Notes under the pieces: generated by a model
Seen by the model: the letters and a program-made list of their open reading frames with translations, nothing else
What the model was told of the DNA's origin: nothing
Database searches by the model: none
Source: Bradyrhizobium ottawaense
Lineage (GTDB): Bacteria > Pseudomonadota > Alphaproteobacteria > Rhizobiales > Xanthobacteraceae
Length of the DNA stretch: 64,000 nt
Direction of reading: 5' to 3'
NCBI RefSeq assembly: GCF_900099825.1
Contig: NZ_LT629693.1
Span: forward strand, 4,971,001-5,035,000
Translations under genes and position numbers: made by a program
Shown: in pieces, positions 17,445-26,255 of the stretch
Layout: each line of letters begins with the position of its first letter
Position numbering within the stretch: the first letter of the stretch is position 1

Positions 17445-17773
17445 AGATTTCGATCCCACTGAATGGTAGAGGTGGCAGTTCCAGCGCCGGCCGATTCTCG
17501 GGCAGAACTGGACAATCATGACGCAATGAGCGGTGTAGGATGCAGTCAACTTCGTCAACGGGAGGCCCTAACGAAGCCTGGAATCTTTGCAATTGTTGAA
17601 TGCCGAAAACTTGGCGCGTCAAGGCTCCTTGCCCCACACCTTGCCGCGGCGCCGCGGCGGATGGGGAAGGGGCGTTCACAACGATCGCATTCGCATTCCG
17701 AAAGGGCTTAGAGCCACCTGGTAGTTCGTTCGCGCTGGTATGTCGGTCTTCAGGGCATTCTCCGGTAGGTAAA

Positions 17774-18970
17774 ATGCGCATCAATCCGATCATCGTGCAA
17801 AAGTACGGCGGCGCCTGTCTTGAAACGCCGACAAAAATTCGCGCGGTCGCAAGCAGTCTCGCCGATTTGCATAGCCGTGGCCATCGTGTTGTGGCGATCG
17901 TTTCAGCGATGGGTAAGACCACCGACGAACTTGTTAAGACCGCGTATCAAGTGAGCTCGCATCCAAATCGCCGTGAACTCGATATGTTACTAACCGCTGG
18001 TGAGCGCATCAGCATGTCGTTAATGAGCATGGCGCTGTCTGATCTAGGCGTGCCGGCGATTAGTTTTACCGGCAGCCAAGCCGGAGTGATGACCGACGAA
18101 TCCCATTCCTCCGCGCGCATCTTAGATGTGCGGCCCGTTCGCGTGCGCGAAGAACTCGATCGCGGACGCATCGTGGTTTTAGCGGGCTTTCAGGGCGTGA
18201 ATCCGGTGACCAAAGAAATCACCACACTGGGCCGGGGCGGCAGCGACACTACTGCGGTCGCCATGGCCGCGGTGTTAAAAGCTAACTGCTGTGAAATTAT
18301 CAAAGAGGTCGACGGAGTTTGCTCGGCCGATCCGCACATCGTAGCGAATGCAAAGTCCATACGCCAATTGGATTTTGCATCGTTATCCGAAATGTGTTTT
18401 TGGGGTGCGAAGGTTTTGCATTTTCGCAGCGTGGAGCTGGCACAAAGCCAAAATGTGCCCTTGGTTCTAAAAAAATGGGGCGGCGGCGAAGAACACAGCA
18501 CGCAAGTCATGAAAGGGGTTGCAGGAATGGAAAGCGGAAAGGTTTTGGCCGTCAACTCAATGGCTCGCGTTGAGCATGTTGAGATCGATTCGTCAGATCT
18601 CAATCAAGGTTTTGAGAAGTTCGCGCGGCATCTCAAAGAGAACGGCTTACCTTGGCCGCAACTTCTCGCTTCAGCTTTCACTGCCGGAAAAACGCGCATT
18701 ATGATGACTTGCGACGCGGAGTCGCTCGACACTTTGCTGCGAACGGTGGAAAGGACCAAAGACTTACGCAAACAGCGCGAGACTTTAAGTTCTGTGAGCT
18801 TGACTTGCTTCGGCGGCGTTTCTTCAGACCTGCCCTTTAAGGCAATTCAGATTCTGCAACATCACGGAATTATCGCCGACAAATATGTTTTGTCACCGCA
18901 TTCGGTAAACCTATTTGTTCCTGTCGAGACTCGCGAAGCCGCGGTCAAGGCTTTGCATTCCCTGATCTAG
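17774..18970 (+). CDS. lysC: Divergent aspartate kinase with ACT domains
   Basis: 398 aa from the ATG at 17774 (AGGT just upstream); a much longer upstream frame is rejected because the kinase starts at MRINPIIVQKYGG. It would phosphorylate aspartate, the first step toward lysine, threonine and methionine. The kinase domain keeps KYGG, the VVAIVSAMGKTTDEL strand, LTAGERIS, and TLGRGGSDTTAVAMA with the Asp-binding motif. The substrate loop reads GGACLETPTKI rather than the usual GGTSV form. The C-terminal third (ACT region) ends PHSVNLFVPVETREAAVKAL. Codons are AT-richer than in neighbours, suggesting transfer. It is convergent with the amino-sugar genes, with a short gap. It could serve a specialised pathway rather than housekeeping. 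Confidence 0.8.
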   Translation: MRINPIIVQKYGGACLETPTKIRAVASSLADLHSRGHRVVAIVSAMGKTTDELVKTAYQVSSHPNRRELDMLLTAGERISMSLMSMALSDLGVPAISFTGSQAGVMTDESHSSARILDVRPVRVREELDRGRIVVLAGFQGVNPVTKEITTLGRGGSDTTAVAMAAVLKANCCEIIKEVDGVCSADPHIVANAKSIRQLDFASLSEMCFWGAKVLHFRSVELAQSQNVPLVLKKWGGGEEHSTQVMKGVAGMESGKVLAVNSMARVEHVEIDSSDLNQGFEKFARHLKENGLPWPQLLASAFTAGKTRIMMTCDAESLDTLLRTVERTKDLRKQRETLSSVSLTCFGGVSSDLPFKAIQILQHHGIIADKYVLSPHSVNLFVPVETREAAVKALHSLI

Positions 18971-18991
18971 CGTCGCCGCGATGGCCATCGA

Positions 18992-20020
18992 TTACATTGT
19001 TTCTGTAATTTTGGTGAGATTTGGCGGATTGTCTGGATCGAAACCGCGATCTCGTGCGGCCTGCTCTACGGCGGCATAGGCTGGCAGCAACATCGTAATT
19101 GCATCGCAAATCGGATCGTCGTTTCCTATCCAAGGGAGTGTGCCGCCTGAATCCCCTACGGAAAAGACATTGAGGTTCCTGGCGCGAAGATCGGCGATTA
19201 AGGTATCCACCATCGCAGACGATCCGTCGTTCTGCCTTAGGACGAGAAATGGCGTCTCAACGGTAGCACAGGAGAGGGGACCATGCCTCACCTCTGCTGC
19301 GCTATAGCTTAACGTTGGTAGCCGCATGGTTTCGGCGACCTTAAGCCCGATCTCGCGCGCCGATCCTAATCCAAACCCGCGTCCAATTACAAACCCAGCA
19401 CGTGCTGCCGCTAGGCTGCTGCTCCATGCCGACCAATCGCAGGTAAGTGCGTCACTAAATCTTTGTGGGAGCTGCCTGATCTTTTCCATCAAATCATCAT
19501 TGGAGGTAAGCGATGCAACGAGTTGCGCCCCTATCATCATTGAAAGGACAACCGATTTTGTGGCTGCGACTGAACGCTCCAGGCCGGCGCCAATCGGCAG
19601 CGTCAATTCGCAGGCCAAGGCAACGGGGGAGGTCAAATCGTTCACAATTGCAATTGTCAGCGCTCCATTTTTTCTTGCCGATTGGGCCCCCATCACGAGA
19701 TCCGGGCTTCGACCGGATTGTGATATGACGATGAAAACGGCGTTCCGCATGTCAATCGATTGTTCGTAGGTTGTCATAACCGACGGAGCTGAGGTGGAAA
19801 CGAGTAAACCTGCCCGCGCTTCAAACAGGTAGCGAAGGAGTGTTCCAGCATTCCCGGAGCTCCCGCGGCCTGAAATCACAACGACGCGCGGATCGGCCTG
19901 TCTGATGCGATTTGCGACTGTTATGATTGAGGCCTGTTCTGCCAGAAGTCGCTCAGCCGTCGTCGGGATCTCACGGATCTCTCGAGCCATGGCCGTTTGG
20001 GAGCGGTCATCGTCGATCAC
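18992..20020 (-). CDS. SIS-domain aminosugar isomerase/deaminase (NagB-II type)
   Basis: 342 aa (GTG at 20020; an ATG at 19990 gives MAREIREIP, an equally usual family start). Two SIS sugar-phosphate-binding domains are present: VVVISGRGSSGNAGTLLRYL with VISQSGRSPD in the first, FVIGRGFGLGSAREIGLKV with AEVRHGPLS in the second. There is no glutaminase domain, so it should act as a glucosamine-6-phosphate deaminase (ammonia-releasing) rather than GlmS. The gene overlaps murQ by 14 bp if the GTG is used. It is the last step of GlcNAc catabolism toward fructose-6-phosphate in this cluster. Confidence 0.85.
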   Translation of the reverse strand: MIDDDRSQTAMAREIREIPTTAERLLAEQASIITVANRIRQADPRVVVISGRGSSGNAGTLLRYLFEARAGLLVSTSAPSVMTTYEQSIDMRNAVFIVISQSGRSPDLVMGAQSARKNGALTIAIVNDLTSPVALACELTLPIGAGLERSVAATKSVVLSMMIGAQLVASLTSNDDLMEKIRQLPQRFSDALTCDWSAWSSSLAAARAGFVIGRGFGLGSAREIGLKVAETMRLPTLSYSAAEVRHGPLSCATVETPFLVLRQNDGSSAMVDTLIADLRARNLNVFSVGDSGGTLPWIGNDDPICDAITMLLPAYAAVEQAARDRGFDPDNPPNLTKITETM

Positions 20021-20900
20021 GGGCTAGCTCGTCAATGGCCGCTCTCAGATTACCCTCGTGTTTGAGCAATGCTTCACGGGCGTCGGCCTGCTCCCATCCA
20101 AGACCGAGTAGTACTGCGACTTTAACGTCGCCCTCCGCGTGTTCAACGAACTTGGCAGCATCATTCTCGGCGCATCCCACAATCTGGCGAACAATGACCT
20201 CTGCGCGCCGAAGAAGCTTTGCATTGCTGGCGCGCATACTGACCATCAAACCCCGGTAAACCCGGCCGAGCTTGACCATTACGGCGGTAGAGAACAGATT
20301 AAGGACAATCTTTTGTGCCGTTCCCGCTTGCATCCGCGTTGAGCCAGCAAGCACCTCAGTGCCGGTCTCTATCAAGATACGATGGTGGGCTGGTTCGAAA
20401 AGGCGCGCTCCTCGGTTGTTCGCCACAGCAATACAGAGGGCTCCCCTCGCTCTTGCGGAACGTAGCGCGCCGATAGTGAACGGTGTGGTGCCGCTCGCAG
20501 CGACAGCTATGACAACGTCATTTTCATTAAGCTCAGCATTGGCGATTGCTTCAGCCCCTTTTGTTTCGTCGTCTTCGGCGCCCTCAACGCTCTCCAGTAC
20601 CGCTTGCAGCCCTCCAGCCATTACGAAAACGATACGGTCGCTTGGCCAATCGTACGTTGGACCAAGCTCTGCGCCGTCCTGAATAGCAATACGGCCAGAA
20701 GTGCCAGCCCCTACATAAACCAGGCGACCACCACATTTCAGGGCCGGTACCGCGTCATCCACGGCGGCATTTATTGCCGGCAAGGCCGGTCTTACGGCTG
20801 CGCAAGCGGTGAGTTGCCCGTCATACATAGCTTCGATCATATCGCTGGTGGACCACGAATCGAGGTCGACGAAGCGCGGATTTATGTGCTCTGTCAGCAT
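20007..20900 (-). CDS. murQ: N-acetylmuramic acid 6-phosphate etherase
   Basis: 297 aa. Cleaves the lactyl ether of MurNAc-6-phosphate to give GlcNAc-6-phosphate and lactate in cell-wall recycling. Family marks: the N-terminal TEHINPRFVDLD, VYVGAGTSGRIAIQDGAELGPTY, EDDETKGAEA, VAASGTTPFTIGAL, TEVLAGSTRMQAGTAQKIVLN, plus the C-terminal UBA-like helices. It overlaps the kinase upstream by 7 bp and the SIS gene downstream, forming one leftward operon. Confidence 0.93.
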   Translation of the reverse strand: MLTEHINPRFVDLDSWSTSDMIEAMYDGQLTACAAVRPALPAINAAVDDAVPALKCGGRLVYVGAGTSGRIAIQDGAELGPTYDWPSDRIVFVMAGGLQAVLESVEGAEDDETKGAEAIANAELNENDVVIAVAASGTTPFTIGALRSARARGALCIAVANNRGARLFEPAHHRILIETGTEVLAGSTRMQAGTAQKIVLNLFSTAVMVKLGRVYRGLMVSMRASNAKLLRRAEVIVRQIVGCAENDAAKFVEHAEGDVKVAVLLGLGWEQADAREALLKHEGNLRAAIDELARDRR

Positions 20901-21829
20901 ATCTGCGCACCTTTCCTCTGCCCGCTGGAATCGATTGGGACGGATCCTTTGCGCCGGGCCAAAAGCAGGGCCCCAGCTACTGCATCAGCCTCGGGCGGGG
21001 ACAGAAAGTGCGCGACCTCAGGTGAAAGCCACTGAACCATGCGCGATGCCAGACCCCCAAGCAGAGAGATGTGGGGCGCACCGAATTCCACCAAGGAACG
21101 AATGAGCACGCCAGCCTGCCGGGCGCCTTCGGCTACGATCTCCTCCGCAAACGGGTCACGTGCCTCTGCGTAGGTCAACGCAACCGGAGCCAAGCTCGCA
21201 TAGTCTTTGGCTGTCGCCTGTTCGGCCCATGCGACCAACGCAACCGGATCAGACCCAAGCTTTTCGATCACTTCTAGCAAAAAGGGGCTCGGACTTATCC
21301 TGCCGTCATGTGCGCGAAGCGCGAGCCGCACGGCCTGAAGTCCGAGATCGGCACCACTTCCCTCATCAGAGATTGGGAATCCGTATCCTCCGATACGGAG
21401 CTCGCGGCCTTTTACGCTAGCGAAACCAATACTGCCGGTACCCAGAACGACAATACCACCATCGCGACCACGATGTGCCCCTAAGCAAGCAACGTTCGCG
21501 TCACTTGCGAAGACCACGTCTTGGAACGGATGGGTGACGCTCATAAGCGCTTCACGGGCTCCCTTACGGTCAATTCCGGCCAATCCCACTCCTGCTATCA
21601 AATGACCAAGGGCACTCGGCATAAGACTGGCATCCATTACTGCCGCCTCACTCGCCGTGCGCACCGCCTGCATAGAACTATCGACGCCAATCCGCGTTGT
21701 AGCGGGACCAGCGGTGCCTTGACCTAATACGTTACCCTCCGCGTCTTCGATGCGGGCACGGCAACTGGTTCCACCTCCATCGATACCGATATAGAGCTGA
21801 GTAGAGTTGGGTGAAACGGGGGTGCTCAT
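20894..21829 (-). CDS. N-acetylglucosamine kinase (BadF/BadG/BcrA/BcrD ATPase family)
   Basis: 311 aa from the ATG at 21829 (MSTPVSPNSTQLYIGIDGGG); the frame extends 12 residues further upstream. Phosphate-1 motif YIGIDGGGTSCRARI, phosphate-2 GIVVLGTGSIGF and adenosine motif SLLGGLASRM are in place. In this gene setting it should phosphorylate GlcNAc and/or MurNAc for NagA and MurQ. It is the first gene of the leftward operon and diverges from nagA across ~155 bp. Confidence 0.88.
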   Translation of the reverse strand: MSTPVSPNSTQLYIGIDGGGTSCRARIEDAEGNVLGQGTAGPATTRIGVDSSMQAVRTASEAAVMDASLMPSALGHLIAGVGLAGIDRKGAREALMSVTHPFQDVVFASDANVACLGAHRGRDGGIVVLGTGSIGFASVKGRELRIGGYGFPISDEGSGADLGLQAVRLALRAHDGRISPSPFLLEVIEKLGSDPVALVAWAEQATAKDYASLAPVALTYAEARDPFAEEIVAEGARQAGVLIRSLVEFGAPHISLLGGLASRMVQWLSPEVAHFLSPPEADAVAGALLLARRKGSVPIDSSGQRKGAQIC

Positions 21830-21984
21830 CCAATTACTCGTGAATTGTGTGGCGCTGACGCGCAAAAGCTCCGGCTGCCCTCTCAGGAACGTTTGCTGGC
21901 TCGTTGAGTTCCGCTACCATGGCTCCTGCGCACCGAGGCGGGCAACACATCCCGACCAAGGATCGCCAGTGAGGAAGTGAGGCG

Positions 21985-23211
21985 ATGGGTTCAGAGAAAG
22001 CCGAACCACCCCCGTTTGCAATTTCGGCGGACCGCATTTTCGATGGATACCGATGGCACAATCATGCGCTCATTTTGATCGCAGGTGGGATCGTTCAGTC
22101 TATCACGTCCCGTGATGAGAGTGCGAGTCGCTGGTCAACCGAAGTTATGCCGCCCGGAACGATACTCGCGCCTGGGTTCATCGACCTGCAAGTCAATGGC
22201 GGCGGTGGCATTCTCCTCAATGATCAGCCAACGCCGGACGCGATGCGTGCCATCGCCCAAGCGCATCGCCGGTACGGCACCACAAGCTGCTTGCCTACGT
22301 TGATAAGCGATACCCGCGCGAAGGCCATCGTTGCAATTGCTGCAGCAAAATCCGTCGCAGGTGGTGACGGAATCCTGGGTCTTCTTCTCGAAGGTCCTTT
22401 TATCAGTCCTCGACGTCCCGGGATTCATCGCGGCGATTACATCGCGACTGCGACAATGGAAGACCTTGATTGGCTAGGGGAGCTATCGGCAGTCGGCTCG
22501 TCCATGGTGACCCTGGCGCCAGAATGCGTACCTGCGAGATTTGTGAAGACCCTTGCTACAAGCGGGATTCGATGTTCAGTCGGTCATAGCGAGGCAACTG
22601 CCGACACCCTGACAGCTGCCGTTGACGAGGGGCTTAGTGGTGTTACACACCTCTTCAATGCAATGCCCGCCATGAGCGCCCGAGAACCCGGCATCGTTGG
22701 CATGGCCCTTACAGACGACCGTCTCACAGCGGGCATTATTGTCGACGGCATCCATGTCGATCCTGTTGTCGGCATTATTGTCGACGGCATCCATGTCGAT
22801 CCTGTTGTCGTACGCGCCGCCTTCTCTGCAAAAAATCGCAATAATATTGCGCTTGTAAGTGACGCAATGCCCACTGTCGGCACTGAGCAAGATCATTTCG
22901 AACTCATGGGAAGGCAGATTCAACTGCGGGACGGCCGATTAGTCTGCGAAAACGGCACGCTCGCCGGCGCCCACCTAAACCTGGCATCGGCTGTCAAAAA
23001 TGCCGCAACATTCGGGGGAATGTTCCTCGACGAGGCGCTTCGCGCTGCATCGCTTGTGCCGGCACGGTTTTTGGGAATCGAAAGACATCGCGGTACGCTA
23101 GTTGCTGGGGCTCAAGGAGACATCGTCGCATTAACACCAAACCTCGAGGTCCTTACGACTTGGGTGGCCGGCAATCGCCCACAATCCGTCCCTAACCCCG
23201 AACGGGGGTAA
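21985..23211 (+). CDS. nagA: N-acetylglucosamine-6-phosphate deacetylase with internal duplication
   Basis: 408 aa amidohydrolase that removes the acetyl group from GlcNAc-6-phosphate. Metal and substrate residues are present: LLEGPFIS, CSVGHSEAT, GVTHLFNAM, and the catalytic Asp in IALVSDAMP. The DGIHVDP substrate loop is present twice in tandem because of an exact 39-bp duplication (22732-22809), which adds 13 residues to a family usually ~380-395 aa. Whether the enzyme is active is open. It is divergent from the kinase-murQ-SIS operon. Confidence 0.88.
   Translation: MGSEKAEPPPFAISADRIFDGYRWHNHALILIAGGIVQSITSRDESASRWSTEVMPPGTILAPGFIDLQVNGGGGILLNDQPTPDAMRAIAQAHRRYGTTSCLPTLISDTRAKAIVAIAAAKSVAGGDGILGLLLEGPFISPRRPGIHRGDYIATATMEDLDWLGELSAVGSSMVTLAPECVPARFVKTLATSGIRCSVGHSEATADTLTAAVDEGLSGVTHLFNAMPAMSAREPGIVGMALTDDRLTAGIIVDGIHVDPVVGIIVDGIHVDPVVVRAAFSAKNRNNIALVSDAMPTVGTEQDHFELMGRQIQLRDGRLVCENGTLAGAHLNLASAVKNAATFGGMFLDEALRAASLVPARFLGIERHRGTLVAGAQGDIVALTPNLEVLTTWVAGNRPQSVPNPERG
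22732..22809 (+). repeat. Exact 39-bp tandem duplication inside nagA
   Basis: Copy one is 22732-22770 and copy two 22771-22809, with no mismatch. Both encode GIIVDGIHVDPVV. The perfect identity implies a very recent event or an assembly artefact. Confidence 0.95.
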
Positions 23212-23567
23212 TCAGATCGGCAGCTGTCGCAGCTTCGAACTGCAAAAGTCTCCAGGTCGAATTTGGCGCCAAATTGGCGGAAATTCTTTAGATATTTCAA
23301 AGGTCTTTTTTCAGGTGGGAATGTTGTGGTTCGATCCCTGCGTGGTCAGCCGGCCATTCCTGCGGTTGGCGACGGTTTGCAACCTGGGCCTCACAGGCCC
23401 GGAAATCCCGGCTTTTCGCGCATTCGACTTTGTCTCCAGACTCCCGATCTCCAAATCTAGGGAGCGAAATTGCCGAAAGTCTCCGGCCCTGTCCGCGGAA
23501 ATTCCCGTTTTGCAGAGATTTTCGGCGGAGACCCGTTCGATCACGACTGCCGCCCGACCATGGCGGA
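23212..23567. other. Non-coding gap holding the right flanking repeat
   Basis: Apart from the right ~205-bp repeat nothing is recognised between nagA and the ImmA/IrrE gene. Confidence 0.5.
23328..23532 (+). repeat. Right ~205-bp direct repeat flanking the lysC-nag cassette
   Basis: It starts GGTTCGATCCCT (exact match to 17238-17249) and ends GGCGGAGAC, with the inner blocks in the same order as the left copy. The palindrome CCGAAAGTCTCC...GGCGGAGAC forms its right half. It also holds the T-arm-like start, here without a good acceptor strand. Confidence 0.65.
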
Positions 23568-24665
23568 CTAACTGATCTGCTTTCGCGTAGATGCGCTGAG
23601 GATCGTATTGAACTCGGTTTCTCCGGGCAGAGCCACCAGCTTTGCTTTCGGGTGTTCGTCGCGCACGAGCACCAGGATTTGATGAGGAGTCTTGAAGGCT
23701 TCGCCCGTGCAGGTTCGCGTATCACCGTTCCTATCGGTCAAAACGAACTCACGTGGTGCAACCATCCGCTGCTTGGCACCTCTCGGCACCAGCGACGCGA
23801 GCGAATGTCCGGAAACAATGGCGGTGCCAAAGCCCGCAGCGTCGTACATGCGATGAAACGTCTTTGACACCACGACCCGCCGGATATCGGCTCGAAAGCC
23901 GGCATGATCGTATGTGAGCTTTGGTTCCAGCACCACGAGGCAGCAGGCGCTGGCATTGCTGGTGACGTACCGGCGAAACGTCGCATAATTGGAGCCACCG
24001 AACTGTTTGGCGAGTGCCATTCCAGTCTTGATTCCAAATTTATGATCGTTCGCGTGCTGGGCCCATAGCTCGCCCTGAAACAGCGCTTCCGAGGCGAACA
24101 CGTTAGCTTCGCGTTCGAACAAATCGGCTATTTCGGGATCGAGGGTCTTTTCGCAATCGTGTATCAGCGAATACACCTTGCTCTGATGCGGCATTGTCCC
24201 GTGACCGGCCTCATGCAGTTTTACAAACGGAATGCGCGGCGCAGGGGTGTCCTTGTCGATGATCACCAGCCGGTCGTTGGCCTCGAACAGGCCCAAAACC
24301 TTGCTCAGCGCGGACTTGATCGTTGCAACGCTCGCCTTGGCCGATTTGATAAAGCGCTCGAGAAAGCTGGCGTTCAGAATTTCGTCGTCGACGACAGTGA
24401 GCTTCGCAGCTTCCATGATAGCCTTAACCGGGGTCGGAAACACGCCATAGGCCGCGGCGTCACGGCCCCTCCGGGCCGCTTCGTTTTCTATGTGAGCCGC
24501 CCCACGGCTAGATTTACCTATTGGCACTTTGCGACTTGCCGCCGAAGTCTGAGAACGTCCGGTTATCGGGGTAGACGGAAGTGGCCAGCCGGTTGCCGGA
24601 ACGGAGTTTTTGACCCATCTCGGACTCCAGATTTGACATACTTTGTTGTAGGGGTTAGCCGCCAT
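23568..24665 (-). CDS. ImmA/IrrE-family metallo-endopeptidase
   Basis: 365 aa. The zinc-protease motif is HEAGH (in FVKLHEAGHGTM), followed ~35 residues later by a Glu-rich helix (DLFEREANVFASE) that supplies the third ligand in this family. The N-terminal ~100 residues are basic and probably disordered; the C-terminal ~110 are beta-rich. Relatives cleave phage-type repressors or sense stress (ImmA, IrrE). No XRE repressor, the usual partner, is adjacent, so the target is unknown. It sits right at the cassette's repeat, consistent with mobile DNA. Confidence 0.8.
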   Translation of the reverse strand: MAANPYNKVCQIWSPRWVKNSVPATGWPLPSTPITGRSQTSAASRKVPIGKSSRGAAHIENEAARRGRDAAAYGVFPTPVKAIMEAAKLTVVDDEILNASFLERFIKSAKASVATIKSALSKVLGLFEANDRLVIIDKDTPAPRIPFVKLHEAGHGTMPHQSKVYSLIHDCEKTLDPEIADLFEREANVFASEALFQGELWAQHANDHKFGIKTGMALAKQFGGSNYATFRRYVTSNASACCLVVLEPKLTYDHAGFRADIRRVVVSKTFHRMYDAAGFGTAIVSGHSLASLVPRGAKQRMVAPREFVLTDRNGDTRTCTGEAFKTPHQILVLVRDEHPKAKLVALPGETEFNTILSASTRKQIS

Positions 24666-24885
24666 CGAGCGTCGCCGTAATTAAAAATCCTAACTTCAGG
24701 CTATTCTCCCCAACGCGGCAAGGAGTTTCTCGACAGCGGAGCAGAGCCCTTTCTGCTCTTTTTTGATCCCGCTTCGCATGAGGCAAGCGGTTACTGAAAG
24801 CCGAAACCCTACTTGCCTGACCTGTCCCTGTCGGAAACCTAATTCGGCTGGCAAGTGAAGCCGAATCGCGCAATGTTTCTATCTT

Positions 24886-25870
24886 ATGAGAGAAGCTTGC
24901 AGCCTGATCTGGTCGGCGCTGGTATTATTGCTCCGATCGCGGGCCTCGTTGGCAGCCGAGATCCTGGTCCTTCGGCATCAGATTAACATACTGAGACGGC
25001 ATTCGCCCAAGAGGAAGACGTTCAGCGTCATGGACCGCTTGAGCCGGGCTGTATCGATTGGCGCCAACAGTCCTGAACGCTCTGGCGGTTTTGAAGCCAG
25101 ATACCGTTATAAAGTGGCACCGCGCCGGGTTCAGATCGTACTGGCGCTGGAGGTCACGACGTCGTGGTGGCCGACCAAACTTATCGACAGAGATACGCAA
25201 GCTTATCCGCGAGATGAGCATCGCCAACCCGCTGTGGGGAGCGCCGCGGATCCACGGAGAGTTGCTTAAGCTCGGCATCGATATCGGCCAGACGAGCGTG
25301 GCCAAGTATATGGTGAAGAGACGAAGGCTGGAAGACGTTTCTTCATAACCATGCCGACGGCATCGCGGCGATGGATTTGTTCGTCGTGCTGACGATCTCG
25401 TTTCGCCTGCTCTATGGATTGCTGATCATGGGGCACGGCCGAGGACAAATTTTGTGGTTTGGCGTCACAGCTAACCCCACTGCAGAATGGATCGCAAATC
25501 AGTCACGGAAGCATGCGGTTGGGAACAGGCTCCCCGCTACCTGATCCGTGACCGGGATGGGGCCTATGGTGAGGTCTTCATCCGAAGACTTCGATCAATG
25601 GGCATTCGTGACCGGCCGACATCGCCGCACTCCCCATGGCAAAACGGATATGCCGAACGGCTGATCGGTTCGATCCGGCGGGAGTGCCTTGACCACGTTG
25701 TTGTGTTCGGCGAGCGACACCTCCGTCATGTACTGCCGTCGTACATGAAATATCACAACGAGATAAGGACGCATTTATCTTTGGAGAAGGATGCGCCGGT
25801 CTCGCGCGCCGTCAAACTGGCCGGGACCATTCTTTGCCGCCCGGTCCTGGGCGGGCTGCACCACCAATAT
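24886..25870 (+). pseudogene. Frameshifted IS transposase (rve/DDE integrase core)
   Basis: Pieces of one transposase lie in changing frames. The first runs from MREACSLIWSALVLLLRSRA; the next has LAVLKPDTVIKWHRAGFRSY and GAPRIHGELLKLGIDI; the last has RYLIRDRDGAYGEVF and SPHSPWQNGYAERLIGSIRR with the catalytic Asp and Glu. At least three shifts are needed (near 25040, 25340 and 25495, the last a lost base in AATCAGTCACGG). The order of the parts is intact. Inverted ends were not identified. It cuts off the gene to its right. Confidence 0.8.
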
Positions 25871-25883
25871 GTTCGGAGTTGAT

Positions 25884-26136
25884 TTACGACAGGCACAGGC
25901 AGCCATATAGCGAGTTGAAGCCACGCCGGCGGCGCATAAGCCATTTCAACTGCGAGGATCGCCGGTACGATCGAGTGACCGACAACAATAATCACAAGAT
26001 AGGCCGGAAGGTCGTCGGCACGTTGATGATGGAAGTCCTCGCCGCACCGCTCGCATTGGTCGGTGACCTTCAGGAAGCGACCGAACAGCGAACCCTTTCC
26101 ACAGCTAGAGCACTTTCCCAAAAAGCCGCGCCACAT
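25884..26136 (-). pseudogene. DUF983 protein truncated by the IS remnant
   Basis: The N-terminal ~85 residues match the DUF983 pattern: two CxxC zinc-knuckle pairs (CSSCGKG, CERCGEDF), DLPAYLVIIVVGH and a second helix AWLQLAIWLPVPVV. The family continues with another helix and a short tail, but here the frame runs into IS sequence near 25884. The original function is unknown; relatives are small inner-membrane proteins. Confidence 0.7.
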
Positions 26137-26255
26137 TGCTGTGCCCGGGAGATTCGATCATGATGGGTTTCATCCAAATATTCCTTGATCGCAATTCGAT
26201 GCTCCATACAGTAAGTACGAAATAGCAGACAATCAAAACAGTCTGGCCAAATTGC

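Larger units (their letters stand above)
16515..17773. other. Gene-free stretch with tRNA remnants, hairpins and a flanking repeat
   Basis: Apart from the listed tRNA 3' ends, two hairpins and the left ~205-bp repeat, no gene is supported in this 1.26 kb. Short open frames on both strands have no family character. The last ~300 bp lead into the aspartokinase gene. Confidence 0.5.

Noticed and set aside
23311..23350. A further tRNA 3' end near 23.33 kb
   Set aside because: GGTTCGATCCCT resembles a T-arm, but stems and acceptor do not pair; better explained as part of the 205-bp repeat.
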